From contig OX344765.1 of assembly GCA_947034895.1 (NCBI GenBank), forward strand, positions 8,313,001 to 8,377,000: DNA of 64,000 nucleotides. The letters are read 5' to 3'. How positions within the stretch are numbered: position 1 is the stretch's first letter; every line of letters begins with the position of its first letter. The position numbers and the translations under genes were made by a program. This DNA comes from Rhytidiadelphus loreus (taxonomy: Eukaryota; Streptophyta; Bryopsida; Hypnales; Hylocomiaceae). Positions 36,282-49,506 of this stretch are shown here, piece after piece. The notes beneath the pieces are model-generated. The model searched no databases, was not told the origin of the DNA, and saw only the letters and a list, made by a program, of their open reading frames with translations.

Positions 36282-39200
36282 ATGAAATCTTTAACTTCAT
36301 GCTTTGTTTAGTGGCAGTTTTGCTGAGGTTTGATGCTGAGAGGTGGTGTGGGACGGACGACGTTGTTTGATCGATGGAATGGTATCTTGAGATTGGTTTC
36401 ACGACTGATTTGTGTGTGTCTTGGTAATACAGCGACCGACTGTGCGAGGATAGGCAACGTGGACGAAACGACAGGCAGTCGGGTACAGCTAGGTTTCAGT
36501 GCTAGGTTTCAGTGACTTAATTGTTTGATTCATTTCTTTTCTAGGTCAACTTTAATTGTTTGGTTCTGGTCTTTTGATGTACTGGCAAGGGGTATGTTTA
36601 GTGGCCCATATTTCTGGCTTTTTTTAGGATTCATGTCGGGGGAGAGTAGTATGACCAGTGCTGCCTAGTTGTTGCCATTGTTGGTTCGTTCATGTTGTTA
36701 GCAATACTGTATCGAGGCTGCTCCTTTGTGTTGTTCTGTTGTGGAACTGTGCATTAATGAGAGCTGTGGGCAATTCACCATGGCAATGGGGCACATGAAT
36801 ATGAAGTTGAAAAGACTAAAATTTGACAAAAGTTTGTCAAAAGACATTGACATTCAACAGAATTTTGCATGTAGCAAATACGTATGATAGATAGGTTGAC
36901 AAAACTTTGCCAATGGAGTGTCATAATTGAAAAATCTCTGTCAACCAAGTGTTCGAACCAAGTAATCATAATTGACAAGACAATTGATAGAATTATATCA
37001 AATTTTTTGAAGTAGGACATATTTTCCCTTGTAGCTAACATGCATGAGTCATTAAATTGAAGGAGAATTTTATGAAAAGCATTGTGTAGTGCACAAGGGA
37101 CTCAAACAACCAAATAGGATTCCTTTTTGATTTCATAAAATCACTCCAATTTTTCAAAGGCTATTTTTCAACTGCAACATCGAAGATTTTCCTCTTCAAT
37201 CTCCCACACAATACTATGCACAGAGAGGATAGGATAGTCACCAACAAAATTTGACCTAATGTAAGAATCTCTATAAGCACCTAAACAATGCTTTGAAGAT
37301 ACACGTTAAAATCATCTTAATCCTCTAAATGTTGTTTACATAGATATATCAACAAATGTACAATACAATACATTTGTCAATCAACTTCTATATTTATCCT
37401 TTTGCCTAAACCGAGTTGGGGCCTAAGCTAAAAATTTGAACTCATCGTTTCTAAGTTGCATTTCTTTCTCATACATGATTAGCTACATTCGCTCAACATA
37501 TCAATAGCAAGGTTAAATTCTAGTATACATTCCATATGCAAACAAGCAATAAATCGAGGAGGAGTACTACTTGACCTATATGCCTATCCTAAGAGCATGA
37601 GCTTCATCTACTAACATGAATTAATCCCACTACCAGGTTACTCTAATGACCAACACAAGAAATGAATCAATATAGCAACAACACTAATCTCTTTAATTAA
37701 TTCATGACTCCAATGAACAACAACACAAGAAATGAATCAACATAGGCAACAACAATACTAATTTCTTTAATTAATTTGCTAAAAGAAACAAATTAATTCC
37801 TTCATAGTCAACAAGAATTGGCAAGGCTTGAAATTGCAGGCTCCACAAAGCAACAAAAACACACTCAAAGTATGATTTCCTAACTACTTTCCTTCCCTTT
37901 GTTTTCTAGATTGTAGCTTAGTCTAGCCCAACAACAAACAAAGTTTGTAGAAGTGTATAAACACTTCATATGAGAGTTACTATTAATAAATCCTTTCCTC
38001 TTTATAAAACACACCATTTTTCAAACACAATCTTACACATCTCTTATACAATTCTTATGCCACTCACTTGTAGTTATACACAACCTCAATCATACTAAGT
38101 TTGATTTTCAAAAAGTGAAAAAAATTTAGTATTGGCAAATTTTAGAGGGGTAAATTTCAAGATTTTTACAAAATCCAAATATTAATGAATTCAATGTTGA
38201 AGTGTCAAATCTCCAATAATTACATGTTACTATTTGATCCTCACTCTAATTCTAGTTTTCTAATTTGAGTATAAAGGTATAGTGAAAGTTTGAAAATTTG
38301 GTTGTTGTGTAAAGATATCTATATTATGAAATTTGGTCGTGCAACATTCCATCTTTAAATTCACTAAAAGTATGAATTTTGAATTACTTTGAAATTTTTA
38401 TTTTTTTGAAAGTGTTCTATTAGACACTTTCAATATATGAATGCAATCAAAATTTAAAAAATCATTGCTTATGCTTTTCAATCAATAACCTTGGAAAATC
38501 ATAAAATGCAACTAAGAAAATCACCAAATGTAGAAGTCTTGAAATTTGGCATTCTTGATTGAGGATTACTTAACTCCAAATGGACAATCATGGAGGATTA
38601 AAGGTGTCTTTTAAATGGTCAATTTTAATTTTTAAAATTAAAAAATGTATTATTTTCATCAAAAAATTTTGTACAATTTTATTAAAGCTATGTCAACACC
38701 AAATGAATGAATTAAGTTCATTGAAGTTATATTCATTATTGTTTGATTTTTATGAGGTAGTTTATCAAAAATGTGATTCAATCAACAATGTATTTCAATA
38801 CTTTTAGTTTCTTTTCTTCTTAAAACTTTATTTTGACATTCAAAGTAATTTCTCTTGCTTTGGAACAAATCAAACAGTAATGAAGCTTTTGAAGTGTAGT
38901 CTCTACTCCGCTTGAAAATTTTGAAAATTTCCTTAAAATAAACATTTTTTTGGAGCTTGAAGTTGTAGATCCAGTACCATTGATACTTCTATATATATTG
39001 ACACAAAAATTCTTCATCACATATTCATTTATACTACAATTACTTAATTATGTGCTGAAATTTTAAATTCTTTAAGCATATTCTGGATTTATTATGGATT
39101 TTCTCCACTTTTCCTTCAAAAATTCATTTTTCTTTCAAATTTTCAACAAAAATGTCTGAATTTTATGACATACATCAGACACATTACTTCATCTTGGAAA

Positions 39201-40144
39201 AATAAAACCAAAATATTTCACTCATAAATAGAAGAAAATTCAAAGATACAAAGCCAAAGGATTTTGAGATTTGACTACATGGCCTTGGGCTCTAGCTTTT
39301 TGAAGTTATGAATGTAATGATTTATGCCTCACAAGACATTTTTTGTGCTTTGGATGATTTTCGAGAGGCCAAAAGATGAGGAAAATTGTTTTTTCATTCC
39401 ATTTTTGTTGTAAAGTTGCTAAAAAAAACATTTTCAATGAATGGTAATATATATTCTAGCTTAGAATTTTTTGGACTTTCCTACATGAGAATATGGAACT
39501 CCACGGATCACCATCTACTATATTTTGGTAACTTAAACTCTTTTATTTTGATTTGAACTTTTGCCATAACAATGATTTTTTTCAAATTTGACCCCAGCAA
39601 AGGAAATGAAGCTTATCAAGTATAGTTTCTACTTCACTTTGACATTTTGCAAAATTATTAAAATTCCATATTTTATAGCAATTTGAACTTGAGGCCTATA
39701 ACCTTGGAGTGTTAATTAATTCCCAAATTGAAAATGATGGGGTAGACTTTTTTGACCCTGTGATGAAGACCATTGCATTATTTGAGACATTCTTTAATGG
39801 AATTACAAGTAAATCAAAGATCATTATATATAATCCAATGTCCAAAAGAATCAATGACATTTTAAGGCATTATCATCATTGTAGAATATCAATAGTAGAA
39901 AGTGAAAGCATGATTGCCAAACATGTATTTAAGACTAATTTTTAATTTTTTTTAATATAACATTTAAATAAAAGAATATTGCAATTAGTACATTGTAGTG
40001 GCTTATTGGCAACTTATACTTAGATTCTTTAGGACTGCCAAGAATATCCTATACCAATGATTCAATCAAATAGTCTTCAAATTCCAATTAAACAAGTACC
40101 AAATACATTTTTCAAGTTCAAAATACTCTTCAAATGTACACATG
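36282..40144. other. AT-rich repeat-like DNA without a recognised gene
   Basis: The first 500 bp look like the 3' flank of the TAF4 locus. The rest is AT-rich. A roughly 60-bp near-duplicate occurs at about 37650-37785 (ACACAAGAAATGAATCAA repeated). No coding region with recognisable motifs was seen. Confidence 0.4.
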
Positions 40145-40148
40145 TTAA

Positions 40149-41103
40149 CCCCTAAATGTCAGAGACTATGTTTTCACCAAAACTGCTCTAAAACTGCTCC
40201 AAAACTGCCTTTCCATTTACAAGCACCAAATTTTAAATGAAAAACATTTATAGACAAATTAAACCGTAGGATCTTGTAGTAAGCTGGTTTGAAAAGATGT
40301 GGAAAAAATTTCAGAATTTTCCACCGTGTAGATTACAAGATATTAACATTTGAAGTGACAAAAATTCTTTTTTTGGCCCTGTGAAAATACGGGCAGATGC
40401 ACTTCACAAGGTCACATTTGTAGGAAAAAATGTCCAAAATAGTGGTTACTCTTTAGATTAATTCCTCAAGTCAAGTTAACTACATGCTTAAAAAATTTTA
40501 GATCATTTGAAATTGTACTACATATAGGAAAAAAATAGTAAGTAGAAAGAAGTAGAGAATGATTAACAATACTAAATTGTTAACAATTTATTTATAGAAT
40601 TGAAAAATGACAATCCCAATGGTTGTAATGTTTTAATAAACAATATATACCTAATGTTTTTATTTTTTTCCAAAAATATTTAAAATTGAGTTAAATAAAG
40701 GACTTCAAAGTTCATTTTAGAGTAGAGATTCCATAACTACTAACAAACTAACCCAAACTAAAATTTGCCATAACTTTCATCTCATTAATCAAAATGGAAT
40801 GATTCAAAGCTTACCACATATATAAAAATCTATAGAATCAATTTCAAATATAAATTTATTTTTAAATTTATTTTCACAAAAGTTTTTTTTCTGCCTGGGC
40901 TGCCCGGCAAACACTGAAAATTACATATCATGCAATAACTTTTGAACCATGTAGTCAAAAGTTATGAAAATTGTTGGGCCTTAAAACTACTCTTTGTTCC
41001 CATATTTTTTGAAATTCCCAAAGAAAAAAAATAAAAACTCCATCTCTAGTGAGCTGCCCAAAATTGCTATGTTGCCAAAAAACGTTGTTTGGACGATTAG
41101 GAG
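40149..41103. mobile_element. TTAA-flanked terminal-inverted-repeat element, 955 bp
   Basis: TTAA (40145-40148) precedes CCCCTAAATGTCAGAG, and the right end ACGATTAGGAG is followed by TTAA (41104-41107). Internal phrases (CATAACTTTCATCTCATTAA, AATGGAATGA, AGCTTACCA, TGCCCGG) recur in the element at 61807, tying the two together. There is no transposase-like frame, so it is non-autonomous. Confidence 0.7.
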
Positions 41104-41107
41104 TTAA

Positions 41108-44100
41108 CTTGTAATAATTTTAGAGAAAGTGGAGGTAATAGAATGTATGAAGACTTGCCAAGGTATGTGTCTAATTTTGTGATATTGGAAAAACAATTTA
41201 AATTCTGTACTTTGAGAAAAAGGTTCAAAATTGTATTAGTAGAGTTGCAAACTTTGAGGTTCATTAATTTCTAAGCCATAATTGCAATTTGCTTCAATTT
41301 TTATATAGAAATGTAGAGTATCTCATATACTAGAAATTTTGTAGTTATGCTTTTGCTTCTTCTTCACTTGTCCTTGTCATATGGCATTGTGAATACAAAT
41401 ATTCTCGAGAAAGACTCAATTTTGTGAGTCACTTCATCAAGAAGTTTTCAGATGTTTTTAGTATATTTTGTAATTGGTATGAATTTCTTCACTATTTATC
41501 TAAACATCCATAGTAAATTCAAATTTTCACAAAAAAATTTGAAATTTTATGACTTTTGGAAGATTTATAATCTCATCTTTGAAAAGTAAATACAAAAATT
41601 TTCATTCACCAATGGTTGCAAACAAGGAGCATATAGCCAAAATATGCTACAAGGGAGATTCATGTATTTATAATGTGAGGCTATTTCTGTCACTATTCAT
41701 ACGCTCCATTTCCATTACCAAATCATCCTAAGGTTGACATTTCTTGAAGGCAAAACAATTTGGGTGGATAGGACCAATTTGAGGCAATAAAATTCAAAGT
41801 GGAACTGGTGATAGATATTAACTACTAAGTGGTGGTTTTAGGTGAATGGAATTTTTAGGAGCAATGATGTGCACTTGGCAAAGTGGTTTTATATTTTGAG
41901 TTTGCTCACTTTAGAAAGTAGAGCTATTATATGCTTTTTCTTCTACAATTTTTGGAAACCCTAGTGGTCATTAGATTTTTTTAGGTAGATTGCTTCGAAG
42001 TTAGTATAAGCTACATACTTCCTTTAAAAATTACAATTTTAAGTTCTTATTGAGCACTTTGCTTCTTTATTATCCATCTCTTGGAGAAAAAGCAACCTAG
42101 ACTTATGCTTCTAATGCAACAAAGAGTAGAGGAAATAGGGTGGGTTGCCTTGATACAAATACATGATATGCAATAGAAATTTGAAAAGTTTTAATACATG
42201 TGGTGGTTCGTTTCCTACAATTTGTGCTAAATTGAATTCTTAACCCCTCAAGGTCCAAATTTTTTTTGACAATGGAGGTTTGCAAGCAATTGTTCAACTT
42301 CTTGATTTTAACCGTATAAAACTAAAGAGTACTATGTCTAGTATGCATAAAATTAATTGTGGAAAATTTTGACCATTGGATTTTTAGATTGTAACAATTT
42401 TAAATGATCAAATAGACAAAAATAATAGATTTTGGAAAAAAAAATTATAAGTAGATAAACAATGTTTTTTTATCCACCCAAAAAATTGTATATGAATCTA
42501 AAGCAAATTTACTATATTTTAATTTTTTTAAATTGAGAAATAAAAAATTCACTCAAATTTAAATATATTTTCAAACATGAAAATAGAAAATCAAAACTAA
42601 CCAAATTGGATCCTACAAAATTAAAAAAAAATTATATACATGTCAATTCTTAAAATTCAACAATTAAATTGGATAATATATTTGACTTAGTCTTAGGATA
42701 GAAATGATGTATTAAAATATGAAAAGACATACACCATTGAATTGATAATTCAACAATTGACATCTTTCATGTAAATGTCATTTGAACACCTAAATCTTGT
42801 CATGATAAAATACTACACCATATATGTAGAATATGTGACCATTTCACATCCACCAAAACATGTAGAAAATGTAACAAGGATCTAAATTGGAAGTGATATG
42901 TATCATTTGATTTTAGAATATATAATTTTAAAATATATGATTTTAGAATATATGAATATATTTGATTTTAGAATATACTATTCTATTTTGATTCTTCAAT
43001 TCATGCACTTTATATGTCAAATACACAAGAAATACCAAATTGTGACTAGAAAAAGACTTTCTAGATCTAAAAGGGTTAAATTGAAGCATTCAAATAGAAT
43101 TGCAATATAGCTATGGTAATGGATTTTGTGCAAAGTAAATCACATGTCTAAATACATTTGCTTAGAGTTGTCTTTTTTCTCATTTCTCATAACTTTTTAA
43201 ATTCCCTTGTTTAAGGATCTAAGTTGTGCATGCACGTAGAAACTAAAAATGTGCATGTATGAATCAATTTAATAATATAGAAAGTACAATTTGAGATGGT
43301 AAAATGTTTTGATGTTAGGTTGATCAACAATATAGTAAAGATCAAATATGTATTATTTGGTGCAACCAATGATTGAAGTGAATTTCGTACATGAATTGGC
43401 ATCCGAGATGGTTTTGAAGGAAAATAAGGTGTTCATTGGAAGGAAACCCATTGGTTTTATGTAGGCCTAATGGAGAACTTGGAATGAGCACGTGTACACT
43501 TACTCAATAGGTCCATCTAAAGCGCTTCATAATATTCTACATCAAGAGAGATGGGTTGCTTATATGTCTTATGTAGGCCTGTGTATGGGTACACACATGC
43601 CTGAATCTTCTTGGGTATTCAATAAGAGAAATTCTTCTCTACCATTGGATTGCTTCAAGTATCAAGATAATTCAATTCAACGTACACTAACATTCAAATG
43701 GAGAATTTTTTTATCCCTATCTAACACTTCTAAAAGGGAAACAAAATTGTGTACTTAGCTTTTATGTACTGATGCATGTATTTAATTTTATATTACCATC
43801 TCACCAAATTCATTGCCAATTGCACACAAATGAAGTACTATCAATTTAATCAATTGGAAATACATCTTGAACAACATTCATGCATCAAATGCTTAGTCTC
43901 AAAGCACAACTCACAAGGTTCTTGCCACTAAAATATTCAACTTCATTATATCACCAAGAATGACCATACAATGCATTGTAGAAAAAAACTTTGTCACAAA
44001 TCCATTTGATGAATTGCTATTAAGAAAAGAAGTAACAACCTATGTCACTATGATGGAATACTCAAGTGGCATTTTCTACATCATGTATATCCATCTATGC

Positions 44101-44377
44101 ACATACCCAAATTAAATTAACATTATTAGTCAACTCTAGGTCCCTTTTTTCCCCCTCTAAAGTAGAAGCCTTTAAGGTAGTCTTTTCTTAAAGTGACCAT
44201 TTAAGATCTAATTGCCTTTTGGGGGAAGCTAAATTCCTTTAAGCAATTTTTAGTATATTTTTGTAGGTAGAAAAAATGGAATTGGCATCTAACCCAAGTC
44301 ATTTCATATTTTCTAGACCTCTAAGGAATTAGGTACAGATTTTTGAAATTGAGATGTAGTAGTCACTAAAAGCAACC
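41108..44377. other. AT-rich DNA with repeat fragments
   Basis: No gene recognised. TTAACCCCTCAAGG at 42240-42253 and AAAAGGGTTAA at 43069-43079 could be the ends of another, more degenerate TTAA element of about 830 bp. Short GATTTTAGAATATAT repeats occur at 42903-42985. Confidence 0.35.
42996..43092 (+). repeat. interspersed repeat, family C, copy 1
   Basis: TCATGCACTTTATATGTCAA and the following roughly 75 bp match the reverse complement of 60812-60903 at roughly 70 percent by eye. Both copies read open over the shared part, so a decayed coding origin is possible but no family is recognised. Confidence 0.5.
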
Positions 44378-44443
44378 ATATGAGCTTCCAATTTGTCACT
44401 TGGGACTCATAGATTCCTTTTTTTTCTAAATTGTGCAATTTAA

Positions 44444-45022
44444 CCCCTAAGCGCTCCGACATCCAATTTTTGGACGATGAACAGATTGGAACTGACATTT
44501 CTTTCTCATTACTGCTTGGATGAAAGTCATTATAATTTGTGAAAATACTTTACAAAGTTGTTGTCCTATCTAATGGTTGAATTTGGTGTTACTAGAGTAC
44601 ATATTTTTCTAAAATTACAAATGTCGAAGTGTAATGAGTGGTTGACCAAGCCAAAATTGCATTGATTCTAGTTCAAAACTGGATTTGCAAAAATGAGGTC
44701 ATAGATTTAAATAACACAAAAATTTCCAAAAATCACCATGTCAAGAGAACCTCATTTCAAATCCATTCCAACAAGTTTTATTCAAAAAATGATAATATTT
44801 TGCTTTTAATCAAATTTTGAAGTAATTCTAGAATTTTCCTTTCAAAATTTATAAAAAAATATTTGTAATGGCACTAGTGAATCTAACTGTAGAGATGGAA
44901 TTTGAAACTCAAAATCTACAACTTTTATTTGTATATCACTTCCAAAATATTCTTCCAAATAGCACTTTATAATGATTTTTCTGAAATCTTTAATTTTGGA
45001 GAAGACTTTGGATGTTTAGGAG
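44444..45022. mobile_element. TTAA-flanked (piggyBac-like) non-autonomous element, 579 bp
   Basis: Left end CCCCTAAGCG and right end ATGTTTAGGAG are inverted. Both sides carry TTAA (44440-44443 and 45023-45026). The right LTR-like copy, which lacks the insertion, has a single TTAA at the matching place (51224-51227, within GCAATTTAAGGC). TTAA is therefore the duplicated target, as established for piggyBac transposons, whose ends also start CCC. There is no transposase frame. Confidence 0.78.
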
Positions 45023-46005
45023 TTAAGTTGTAATATCATCTAAAAAGTCCAAAAAAGAGTGTAAAACCAAAATAGGTATATTATATGCCAATATATCATG
45101 TGGTCATAAATAGACTTTTATCCCTAGAATACCTCTAAAACTTACATGTAAATAGGTTAGAACCCTAGAAGTAGTGGGAGTCAACAAGTCTGAGGGTATT
45201 TACCTAAAATATTCTAAAAACCAATGTGCATGTCAATAAATTGGTTTGAGGAGAGTCCACAAAGGTCCCTTGATAGATTTCCAAAGATAGGTTTCAATTT
45301 CTCCATCCCATTGACAAAACAATAAAAAACCCAATTGTTAGTATGCATGAGTCACTTTTTCGAGACGGGCCAATAGAGGAATCTATGGCCACTGCATAGT
45401 GATCAAAGGTCACAAGTGTATTAGGATTGAAGTCAAAAGCAAAATTCATTTGCCAAAATTCCTTCACATATGAAAGATTCCCTGATTGTTGGTAAATCAG
45501 GGGAAGTAGCTTCACTAGTAGAAAAAGGGGCTATCAATTACTGGTGTTTATGACTACAAAACCAGTCATTTAGGTCACTTATGACTGTAGAATTACTGTC
45601 CTGCAGAATTTGAATCCCTGTAATTGAGGACGCGTAATTTCGGCAAAGGCAGTAATTTATTTTTTGTCATCCATTTCCTCATCCGAAAGTTCATTGCCCT
45701 GTGATAATATGGGATAGCTGACTTGTCGTGGCATGTACACATGGCATTTTTCTAGTGGATATCGCAGGTGATGACGTGGCTAAATTATGATCATTTTCAT
45801 GATCTGGACACTCCTGGACATTGTTGTTCCAGTCATTTTGTAGTCATTACATAGGGGTGACTTAGTCATTTTTGAGTCATTCTTTGGTGAGGTGTAGTAA
45901 TTTCACGGAAGGCTTCAGTCTTTTTAGAGTAATTTTTGGGAAAGGGGGTGCCTAGAGGAGTGATTCATCAACGTGCCCCACCGTATGACTGTGATGCGGT
46001 GTGAA

Positions 46006-46155
46006 GTCATATATTAGTTACTTTATAGTAATTGTATATGCCATATGTTATTTAGGTCATATATTAGTTACTTCATAGTAATTGTATGCGCCATATGTTG
46101 TTTAGGTCATATGTTAGTTACTTCATAGTAATTATATACGCCATATGTTGTTCAT
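46006..46155. repeat. three tandem 50-bp units inside the CACTA element
   Basis: Units start at 46006, 46056 and 46106 with GTCATAT(A/G)TTAGTTACTT and contain GCCATATGTT. They differ at a few positions. Confidence 0.9.
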
Positions 46156-48040
46156 ACTTCTTCTTTCTAATCTTGAATCTTCTTTTGTCTATTGTTCCAT
46201 TGAAAATTGCAACAAACCACCAATTGAAAATGAGAAGAGCATAACTAATAAAGAATACATTACAAAACCAAAATCAAGCAACAACCACCATTCCACCAAA
46301 AAAATATAGAAATCACCTGATGTAAAATTGCAAAAGTCACTTGAACTACCTGAACTCATCTACTATAAGAGTCACCTAAACTACTTGAACTCACCTGCAA
46401 AACTCATCTAAACTACCTGAACTCACCTACTAAACTAACCTAATTTAAAGAACTCTTTAGATGGAAAAAATGGTGAACAACAAAAAGCAAGAAGATAGCA
46501 ACAAGCAACAAAGAACCAACAACAAACAGTAGAAGTACTCAAAGATGTAAAATACTGCAACAAGTAGGAGGTGGCTGACCTAAAGGTGGCAGTGGCTGAC
46601 CTAAACCTGTAGTCACAAAGAAGCAAGAGGCTGGAAAAATTGAAACAAGGTTGATGATCAAGAAGCAAGGAGGCAAAAACAAGAAGAAAAAATGAAAAGA
46701 AGTTGATGAGCAAGAAGAAAGGAAGCAAAAGCAAGAAGAAAACATGAGAAGAAGTTGATGAACATTGAAAAAGAAGCAAGAGGAAGGCAAAAACAAGAAG
46801 AAAAAAATGAGAAGTGGCTGATGAACAAGCTAGTAGCAAGAGGAAGAGGTTATACTTAAGAGACGGCGGTTGACCTAACCCTAATTGTCATTGAGAGAGA
46901 CAAAATCTCCACCATCCATCTTTAACATTTGTAGATGCAACTTGTGGGAACCAAATCAATGACAAATCTACATATAAGATACAAGATGATAAATTTCAAT
47001 TGTTGTATAAGTTGAAAGGCGGCTGACCTAAAATGTAGTTTAGGGTTTACTACCCAAACAAGATGCAATCTAAGCCGTCCATCTGTCTGGAATTGTATTA
47101 AATTTATGACTGTATTGTGAATGACTATAGTAGTGACAGAGTCATTTAAATGTCACTACAAGAAGACATCACTAGAGAATGACTTCAAAACCACTTCATA
47201 GAATTATTCATATATTCATTCTAAATGTAAAGAGCATAGACAATTATAAGTAGTGCTAGCTAACAAATTTGCTATGTACTTTGACAATTCAAATGCAATT
47301 GTAAGAAAGTTATTTATAAGTAATATATGTCTATAAAGAACTGAAATGAGAAATTATAAATACCAATAGGGTGCCCCAAAATACTAACATTTATCATTAT
47401 TTTAGAAAATACCATGTCATATAATTCATTCTACCAAGTAAATAGCCTCCTTTAAAATAGAATGTTATTTTGTTATGATACACCATCATGTTTTCTAAGA
47501 AGGAGTGCCTCCCCAAGGTCCACAGATATATTCATTGAATTTTGTCTTGGCATGGAATATGTATTACATTTAATTTCATAGATCTATATATACAATTTAA
47601 ATGTCTAGTGTGTAACACATATATATTGTAATAATTGTATATTGTGTAATAAATTTAACAGAATCATTGATTCATTCAAGTGCTCTTGCATTCAAAATCA
47701 ATTCTTGTTTGAAATTAAATGAATTATGTTATATTTTTTCTAATGAATGATAAATTGAAGTAGTTTCAAGTTTCCATTACATACCTAAGATTATAAATAT
47801 GAAAATTGTTGGGCCTTAAAGTTTCTCCTTGGGCACATGTTGTGTGAAATGTTTTAAGAAAATAAATAAAAATATACAGAATATTGCACTCATTTACTCA
47901 CCATCTCAACTCAATTTATGACATAGCTAGAACAAATTATGTACTTTCTAATTAAGTGCGGCATTTTAATCCATTGCAACTTTATGTAGCTTTGATTGCT
48001 CAATTCCAACTGCTGAGAACTCCCTCATGTTCTTTAATTT

Positions 48041-48355
48041 ACCATTTTTTAATCCACTCTAGCCTCTAATATGTAAAATATGTTGTATTTAGCATTTTTT
48101 AATCCACTCTAGCCTCTAATATATAAGGTATGTTGTATTTAGCATTTGTTAATCCACTCTAGCCTCTAATATATAAGGTATGTTGTATTTAGCATTTTTT
48201 AATCCACTCTAGCCTCTAATATATAAGATATGTTATATTTAACATTTTTTCATCCAATCTAGCCCCTAATATATAATTAAGGTATGATGTATTTTGCATT
48301 TTTTAATCCAGTAGCTCTAGCCTCTAATATATAAGATATGTTGTATATAGAAAGT
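48041..48355. repeat. six tandem units of about 50 bp inside the CACTA element
   Basis: The core CATTTTTTAATCCACTCTAG then CCTCTAATATATAAGGTATG recurs from 48041, 48091, 48141, 48191, 48241 and about 48294. The last two units carry small insertions. The period equals that of the array at 46006. Confidence 0.88.
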
Positions 48356-49499
48356 GTATATACTCAGCAAGTTCTCCCCTTGAATTGCCTCCTGAAGCCA
48401 TCCCTACTGCTCCGTTGTCCACTGATTAATGCGGTTAAGTCATTAGTCACATAAATGACTACAACGTAACCGTTCCATTATAGAAATCAATAACGGGAAA
48501 TTAAAAATTTGAATTTCCATGTTGTCTCAATGTTAGTCATATCTCAGTTATACTCTAGTCACACATTGCAATCAATATATGACTAAGTGACTGTAGATTG
48601 ACTCCAAGTAGTCCACATCAGCACCTAATTCAAAAAACACAGACTGCCCCATAGATGAAACCTTCTGTCGTCACTACTTTCATTTACCCGTCATCCAATA
48701 CTGAAACTGGTTACTACAAAATGACTGACCCCAACGACACATCAGCTTTGGCGCCATTTTAATGACTGTTGAGCATGAGGTAGTAATGACCCAGTCACCA
48801 GTCATTTTTTCACTGGTTACAATTGACCCTGTTTTCTACTAGTGCTTTTACCCTCTTTATCAGAATGCTCAAGATGGACACATGAGCTTTCACACTTTTT
48901 GGATAAATTCCATGAGAAGTTCTCCGAGAAGTTTTGGAATTTATTTGACTTGCAGAGATGTCATTTCTGGACGGTCAACCACCTAAATCCATGATGGAAA
49001 ATTCATGGAAAATTTTCAAGTTGCGGTAAAATCTCACTAAAAATTTAAAAAGTCTACTCTATGTTAATAACACGTCTTGACAAGTTTTGAGGTGTTCTGA
49101 CAGTGGGAGGTGGCCGAATCACCAACATTCAAATAAAATATCAATGTAGCAAAGTTTATACGGAGTTGACCGGTGTCCCAGGAGCACACATATTTGGAAT
49201 AAAGTTAACAAAGAGTCTTTTCTTACTCTCTAGAGCCTTCCAAACAACCCTAGCTAGTACCCCTTGTTAGAAAAGGTAACCTCCAAAAGTTAGATTTTTT
49301 TACCTTTTATTGATTCTTGTTGGCACTAGTTTTAGATGAGTTTTTTTGTGGAGGAAATAGGGGATAGGGGGTCCAATAGTTAGAATTTTGGACCGTTGTA
49401 ACCCCCCCGAAAGATGAAAATCCTAAGTGATAAGGATGAAAATCTAATGTGATAGGATTACTTATGTTAAAATGAAAGGAGGTAGGTGCCCCAGGAGAG

Positions 49500-49506
49500 T
49501 ATAAAA
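49500..49506 (+). promoter_or_regulatory. TATA box in left LTR-like copy
   Basis: GAGTATAAAAGGGCACCC is a strong TATA box, followed about 35 bp later by CCACCCCC. The matching TATATAAGGG at 52287 in the other copy supports an LTR promoter with a conserved leader. Confidence 0.6.

Larger units (their letters stand above)
45513..48844. mobile_element. CACTA (En/Spm) element, non-autonomous, 3.33 kb
   Basis: Left end CACTAGTAGAAAAAGGGG and right end CCTGTTTTCTACTAGTG are inverted repeats, with 14 perfect bases then imperfect pairing. The 3-bp target duplication CTT flanks it (45510-45512 and 48845-48847), as expected for CACTA transposons. Subterminal AGTCATTT and GACTGGT motifs recur near both ends. 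No transposase was recognised. The interior has two 50-bp-period arrays and a purine-rich block (46430-46860). It sits inside the left LTR-like copy, so it inserted after that copy formed. Confidence 0.9.

Noticed and set aside
46435..46839. Phe/Leu/Ser-rich minus-strand frames
   Set aside because: They arise from a purine-rich AAGAAGCAAG-type block inside the CACTA element and not from a gene.
48041..48355. CRISPR-like array
   Set aside because: Units are adjacent with no unique spacers, and this is a plant nuclear genome; it is a minisatellite in a CACTA element.
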